From Urbifossiella limnaea (lineage in GTDB: Bacteria > Planctomycetota > Planctomycetia > Gemmatales > Gemmataceae): a stretch of 64,000 bases of DNA. Below the pieces are notes generated by a model that was not told the origin of the DNA, made no database searches, and saw only the letters and a list, made by a program, of their open reading frames with translations. The stretch spans positions 4,944,322 through 5,008,321 of the forward strand of contig NZ_CP036273.1 of the NCBI RefSeq assembly GCF_007747215.1, given 5' to 3'. Shown here piece by piece: positions 60,537 to 64,000 of this stretch (position 1 is the first letter of the stretch; each line of letters starts with the position of its first letter). Both the position numbers and the translations under genes were made by a program.

Positions 60537-61541
60537 TTAGAGGTCATTCAGCACTTCGCCGCCGGCGACGGTGGCGAGCGCCCGCCACGTGTTGACGGGC
60601 ACGCGGTCGGTGACGAATCGCACCGAGCCGTCGGCGAGCAGCACGTTCACACCGCTGGTGTGGAAGCTGCGGGCGGCGACGAGCGCCTGGCTGTTGCTGG
60701 AGTTCTTGCAGTCCCACGCCCCGGCCTGGTTCGGCGTGAAGTGGTGGTTGTAGATGCTGAACGTGAGGTGCCCGTTGAGCCAGTTGTTGGCCCGGTCGGC
60801 GACCCACGTGCCGCTCCCGGGGCTCTGGCACAGCCCCGGCATGTCCGGCGAGCGGCTCGACGTGAGGTACGGCACCGTCGTCGCGGTGGTCACGCGGAGG
60901 ATGGCCGTGCGCGGGTCGGGCGGGGCGGCGCCCGACGGCGGCGGCGAGCCGTTGCCGAGGAGCGACTCCGAAAACGCGGCCGTGTTCGAGAGCCCGTCGA
61001 TCACGTCGGCGAACCGCCGTGGCGTGAGCTGGAACAGCCCGTCGCCGATGTTCAGGTGGACGGTGTCGGTGGCGTTCCCGGCCGCGTCGCGGAGGGTGCC
61101 GGTACCGTTCGTCACGAGATAGTTTGTGCCCTGCGTAGCGAAGCCCGGCACCTGCCCGTTGGCCGGGTCGCTGGGGCAGACGCCGAACGGCAGCCGAGTC
61201 GAGCCGGCCGTTACATTCGTGCCGGTGCTGATCGACACGTTGTAATCGACGAGTTGCCGCAGCGCGGCTTGCTCGCAGTACGGCAGGAGCCGAGAGAGCG
61301 CCGAGTGGACGAGCGACGACGTGAGCCGGGCCGGCGGCAACTTCTGCTCGGTGCCCTCGAAGTTGTGCATAGCCAGGCCGATTTGCTTCAGGTTGTTCTG
61401 ACACTTGATGCGGGCGGCGGCCTCGCGGACCTTCTGGACGGCGGGCAGCAGCAGCCCGATCAGGATGGCGATGATGGCGATCACCACCAGGAGTTCGATG
61501 AGCGTAAAGGCACGGCGGCGGAGCACGACAGACCCCCTCAC
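60537..61541 (-). CDS. DUF1559 domain protein (type IV pilin-like/pseudopilin)
   Basis: 334 residues from a GTG at 61541. The N-terminal prepilin motif [20 protein letters not shown] has the cleavage site before F and the conserved Glu at +5. It is followed by [34 protein letters not shown] and, at the C-terminus, [20 protein letters not shown], all typical of DUF1559 (H-X9-DG motif). Planctomycetes carry many such proteins; they are probably exported pseudopilins of unknown function. Operon with the upstream Cys-rich gene and the downstream DUF4198 gene. Confidence 0.93.
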   Translation of the reverse strand: MRGSVVLRRRAFTLIELLVVIAIIAILIGLLLPAVQKVREAAARIKCQNNLKQIGLAMHNFEGTEQKLPPARLTSSLVHSALSRLLPYCEQAALRQLVDYNVSISTGTNVTAGSTRLPFGVCPSDPANGQVPGFATQGTNYLVTNGTGTLRDAAGNATDTVHLNIGDGLFQLTPRRFADVIDGLSNTAAFSESLLGNGSPPPSGAAPPDPRTAILRVTTATTVPYLTSSRSPDMPGLCQSPGSGTWVADRANNWLNGHLTFSIYNHHFTPNQAGAWDCKNSSNSQALVAARSFHTSGVNVLLADGSVRFVTDRVPVNTWRALATVAGGEVLNDL

Positions 61542-61631
61542 GGGATGCGACGCGATGGTGCGGGAACCGGCGGCGCGGGCGCGCGGCCGCCGGGGTACGG
61601 GACGATTCAGGAAGAACGCGGTTGGTGAGGG

Positions 61632-62099
61632 TCAGCCGCGCGGCGGGGGATCGGACGGATCGGTGACGAAGTGGGCTTCACCCGCGTCGGCCGGCGGCGC
61701 GAAGGCGGACGGGACCGGGAACGCGAGAGGAGCTACGGGTTCGGACGGCGGTACGGCGGGCAGTTCGGCGAGCACTCCAGCGGGCGACTCGCCCCGGCAC
61801 TGGCGAGCCTTCCATGCCGCCACCCACGTCAGCGTATCGGCGACGGGCTTGGGGGCTTCTCGGGCTTTGCACTTCGGGCAGGCCGGCGGCTCCGGTTCCG
61901 GCTCAGGTTGCGGCGGTGGTGTCGTGCAGCAGCAATCGGGCGTCGTTCCGCAGGCGACGACGCACCCGCAGGCTTTCACCGCGCCGGCCTCGGACCGCAG
62001 CACAGGGAACCCGAACGCGCCGACCGCCTGCGCCAACACCAGCACGACCGCGAGCGCGGGTCGCGTGAGTCGTCGGAGGGTGCGGAACAGACGGGACAT
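61632..62099 (-). CDS. small Cys-rich secreted protein
   Basis: 155 residues from ATG at 62099. A hydrophobic N-terminal signal (RPALAVVLVLAQAVGAFGF) precedes a Cys cluster (CGCVVACGTTPDCCC), a PEPEPEP linker and CPKCKAREAP, a second Cys pair. The Cys pattern could bind metal. No family recognised. It lies 90 bp upstream of the DUF1559 gene; with DUF4198 downstream, the three genes may form a metal-related export set (inference). Confidence 0.65.
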   Translation of the reverse strand: MSRLFRTLRRLTRPALAVVLVLAQAVGAFGFPVLRSEAGAVKACGCVVACGTTPDCCCTTPPPQPEPEPEPPACPKCKAREAPKPVADTLTWVAAWKARQCRGESPAGVLAELPAVPPSEPVAPLAFPVPSAFAPPADAGEAHFVTDPSDPPPRG

Positions 62100-62252
62100 C
62101 GAAGAGCCGGTCCGGTGGGTGCTGCTGACTGTAGGCCCGCCGGACCACGAGTGCAAGCGGCGTGCGGCCGGAATTCCTCACGGCGGTCGGGGTTGACGCC
62201 CGGGCCGGCCGGCGGCATACGCCGGGTTCCGGGGACGGTACGGGGGAAGTTC

Positions 62253-62855
62253 ATGGCCAGGGGCGTGTGGCTCGGCTGGGCGGCGGCCGTGTGCCTGACC
62301 GGGTGCGCCACCGCCCCGCCCGCGGACAACCCGACTGCCGTCCGCGGCTTGCGCGACGACTGCGAGAACCCCGTTCTCGTGTCGCCGGGCCAGCCGACCG
62401 CCGCGTCGTACCGCGAGGTGTTCGAGAAGTGCATCGAGGTGGTCGACGACTACTTCGAGATCGCGGCCGCGAACCCGCACGCCGGCGTCATCATTACCAC
62501 GCCGCGGATCGCCCCGGGGTTCGAGCAAATCTGGAAGGGCGGCAACCCCGACCCGCGCGAGCGGCTGCTGGCGACGCTCCAGACCATCCGCCAGACGGCC
62601 GTCGTCACCATCCGCACGGGTGAGCGGGGCGGCTACCTCGTCGAGGTGGTCGTGGAGAAGGAGTTGGAAGACCTGCCGCGACCGAGCCGGCAGACAGTGG
62701 GGGCGGTCTTCCAGGAGGCGCCGACCGTGGACCGCGGGCTGGAAGTGATTCCGGCCGCCGCGGCCGCACCGACGGCCGGCACGGGCTGGTTCCGCGTCGG
62801 CCGCGACTTCGCACTCGAGCAGCAACTACTGCGGCGGATTCAATCCTGCCGGTGA
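62253..62855 (+). CDS. hypothetical lipoprotein
   Basis: 200 residues from ATG at 62253. Lipobox LTGC at about residue 18 (AAAVCLTGCATAPP). The mature part has one alpha/beta segment (YREVFEKCIEVVDDYFEIAA, VTIRTGERGGYLVEVVVEKE) that appears in many planctomycete lipoproteins without a named family. Its last 30 nt overlap the convergent YceH-like gene. Divergent from the Cys-rich protein gene. Confidence 0.72.
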   Translation: MARGVWLGWAAAVCLTGCATAPPADNPTAVRGLRDDCENPVLVSPGQPTAASYREVFEKCIEVVDDYFEIAAANPHAGVIITTPRIAPGFEQIWKGGNPDPRERLLATLQTIRQTAVVTIRTGERGGYLVEVVVEKELEDLPRPSRQTVGAVFQEAPTVDRGLEVIPAAAAAPTAGTGWFRVGRDFALEQQLLRRIQSCR

Positions 62856-63536
62856 GCCGGAGCCGCGGTTCTCCAGCGCCGCGACGCGCGTCGTCAGTTC
62901 TGCGACCAGCCGCTTCAGCGCCGTGATTTCCGCTTCTAGCCCGCCCGCCTCCACGCGAGCGCTTGCCCGCGGCGGCTCGGTTTCAGCGGGGGCATGCGCC
63001 TGCCGCGCCGACAGGCCCGCCGCCTCGTCGGGGCCGTGGAAGCCGTGCGTCACCAACGCCCCGCGGCGGTCCGGCGGGCCGAGGTAGACGACGAGCTTCC
63101 GCTCCGCCAGCGGCTTCAGCACTTCTTCCAGGTCGTCCAGCGTTTCGATCGCGGCCATGCGGCTGGCGCGGCCGCGGAGTTCGCCCTTCGTCTGTGGGCC
63201 GCGCAGCAACAACTCCGCGAGCACGGCCAGCTGCGGGCCGTTGCTCGTCCACACGTCGTAAAGCAGGTGCCGGAACTTGTCCACGCGGCCGCCCGTCAGC
63301 CGGTTCACGAGCCCCTTCTTCTGCAACGACGACAATACCTCCTCGACCTCGTCCTCCAGCAGGTCGAGCACCGGGTCGCGGTTGCTCTTCTGGTTGCACC
63401 CGGTGGTCAGCGAGTTGAGCGTCAGGGGGTACGCGTCGGCGGTCTTGGCCGTCTTCTGCTTCTCGACCAGCACGCCGAGAACGCGGCGCTCGTACTCGGG
63501 GAGCGGCTGCCACGGGGGGTTGGGGTCGGTGCTCAT
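62826..63536 (-). CDS. YceH/DUF480 family protein
   Basis: 236 residues from ATG at 63536. Two winged-helix units of DUF480: LPEYERRVLGVLVEKQKTAK, TLNSLTTGCNQKSNRDPV and LAVLAELLLRGPQTKGELRG, RASRMAAIETLDDLEEVLKP. A C-terminal helical tail (EITALKRLVAELTTRVAALE) could form a coiled coil. The role is unknown; probably nucleic-acid binding. The 3' end overlaps the convergent lipoprotein gene by 30 nt. Confidence 0.9.
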   Translation of the reverse strand: MSTDPNPPWQPLPEYERRVLGVLVEKQKTAKTADAYPLTLNSLTTGCNQKSNRDPVLDLLEDEVEEVLSSLQKKGLVNRLTGGRVDKFRHLLYDVWTSNGPQLAVLAELLLRGPQTKGELRGRASRMAAIETLDDLEEVLKPLAERKLVVYLGPPDRRGALVTHGFHGPDEAAGLSARQAHAPAETEPPRASARVEAGGLEAEITALKRLVAELTTRVAALENRGSGSPAGLNPPQ

Positions 63537-63724
63537 CGGCGGCCCTCGGTGGGGTGCGGGGCGTTGTTCTAGGGCGCCGGGCGGCCGACCGGTCGCCTTG
63601 ATTCGCCCCGAACGACGGCTAGAATGTCCCGCGGCCAGACGCCCCTTTCCCGCGCCCGGGCCGCTCCGAATCCTTGTCGCCCCGTCGGCCCTCCAACCCG
63701 GGTCGAGCCCTTGCCGGACGCGGA

Positions 63725-63754
63725 TTGGATGGCCCGGCCCGCCGCGCATAAGAT
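63725..63754 (+). promoter_or_regulatory. putative sigma-70 promoter of clpC
   Basis: TTGGAT (63725-63730) and TAAGAT (63749-63754) are separated by 18 bp and lie 44 nt upstream of the clpC start. The match is reasonable for the housekeeping sigma factor. No CtsR-type direct repeat is visible. Confidence 0.4.
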
Positions 63755-63798
63755 GGGGACAGACGACGGCCCCGCGGCCGACCTCCGGAGACGGCTCG

Positions 63799-64000
63799 AT
63801 GTATGAACGCTTCACGGACCGCGCCCGAAAGGTGATGCAGCTGGCCAACCAGGAGGCCCAGCGGTTCAACCACGAGTACATCGGCACCGAGCACGTCCTG
63901 CTCGGGCTGGTGAAGGAAGGCTCGGGCGTCGCCGCGAACGTGCTCAAGAACCTGGACATCGACCTGCGCAAGATCCGGCTCGAGGTCGAGAAGATCGTGC
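63799..64000 (+). CDS. clpC: ATP-dependent Clp protease ATP-binding subunit ClpC, 3'-truncated by window end
   Basis: The first 67 residues are present from ATG at 63799, preceded by CGGAG. MYERFTDRARKVMQLANQEA and FNHEYIGTEHVLLGLVKEGS are the classic start of the Clp N-domain of ClpC, an AAA+ unfoldase that feeds proteins to ClpP. The rest lies beyond the window. Confidence 0.93.
   Translation, partial: MYERFTDRARKVMQLANQEAQRFNHEYIGTEHVLLGLVKEGSGVAANVLKNLDIDLRKIRLEVEKIV

Noticed and set aside
1-64000. tRNA, rRNA or CRISPR arrays
   Set aside because: No GGTTCRAxYCC-like T-arm with an acceptor stem, no rRNA-like conserved stretch and no regularly spaced direct repeats were noticed when reading both strands.

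Overview
The window is very GC-rich chromosomal DNA from a planctomycete, most likely of the family Gemmataceae (inference). The evidence is the co-occurrence of families typical of that group: DUF1501 and DUF1549/DUF1553 proteins with CxxCH motifs, a DUF1559 pseudopilin-like protein, a sulfatase, c-type-cytochrome/DUF6797 proteins, many WD40 or PQQ-type propellers, FG-GAP surface proteins with an N-terminal LExRxxPA motif, and a WD40 protein whose upstream part looks like an ECF sigma-factor tail. I saw no rRNA, tRNA, CRISPR array or insertion sequence.

Layout. 1-6389: end of a WD40 protein, a PQQ-type propeller, an Asp-box propeller translationally coupled to a ubiquitin-like MoaD/ThiS protein, and a DMFase-like protein. 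6558-9602: two FG-GAP surface proteins, one carrying a zinc-protease motif. 9682-26367: two clusters of DUF1501/DUF1549/DUF1553 proteins with a DUF6797 cytochrome, a cupin, a sugar-phosphate isomerase-like protein and an SGNH hydrolase. 26617-29872: lipoprotein, TruD, Gfo/Idh/MocA oxidoreductase. 30012-34354: system II cytochrome c maturation (CcsA-like, ResB-like) plus a lipoprotein. 34619-39174: DUF971 protein, Mrp-type ATPase, half-size EamA protein, membrane-anchored propeller, sulfatase. 39618-41140: a decayed surface protein and a decayed Ser/Thr kinase. 41488-53112: terpene-cyclase-fold repeat protein, DapA-like aldolase, WD40 protein, MoxR, a Wza-like export lipoprotein with two secreted neighbours, RluA-type synthase, LolA-like protein, YjbQ, and a membrane protein. 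59716-64000: DUF4198, DUF1559 and Cys-rich proteins, a lipoprotein, a YceH/DUF480 protein and the start of ClpC.

The most interesting region is 54067-59642 (minus strand), a complete retron. Its gene order is ARM/HEAT-like protein, WH-SWIM zinc-finger protein, retron reverse transcriptase, which is the gene set I recall as type XIII in the retron classification. The RT has NAxxH, QGAPTSP, YADD and VTG motifs. Two separate structured elements sit in its two intergenic gaps, and each reads as a full msr-msd RNA: 19-bp a1/a2 arms, an unpaired G directly after a1 as the candidate branching guanosine, a small GC hairpin, and a 26-27 bp msd stem. The two copies share flanks and part of the loop, but their a1/a2 arms and msd stems differ in sequence while pairing is kept. 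That covariation supports both being functional RNAs. A two-ncRNA, one-RT retron is the main candidate novelty here.

Many gene junctions carry long, nearly perfect palindromes, several between convergent genes where they probably act as bidirectional terminators. Two of them share a common core.
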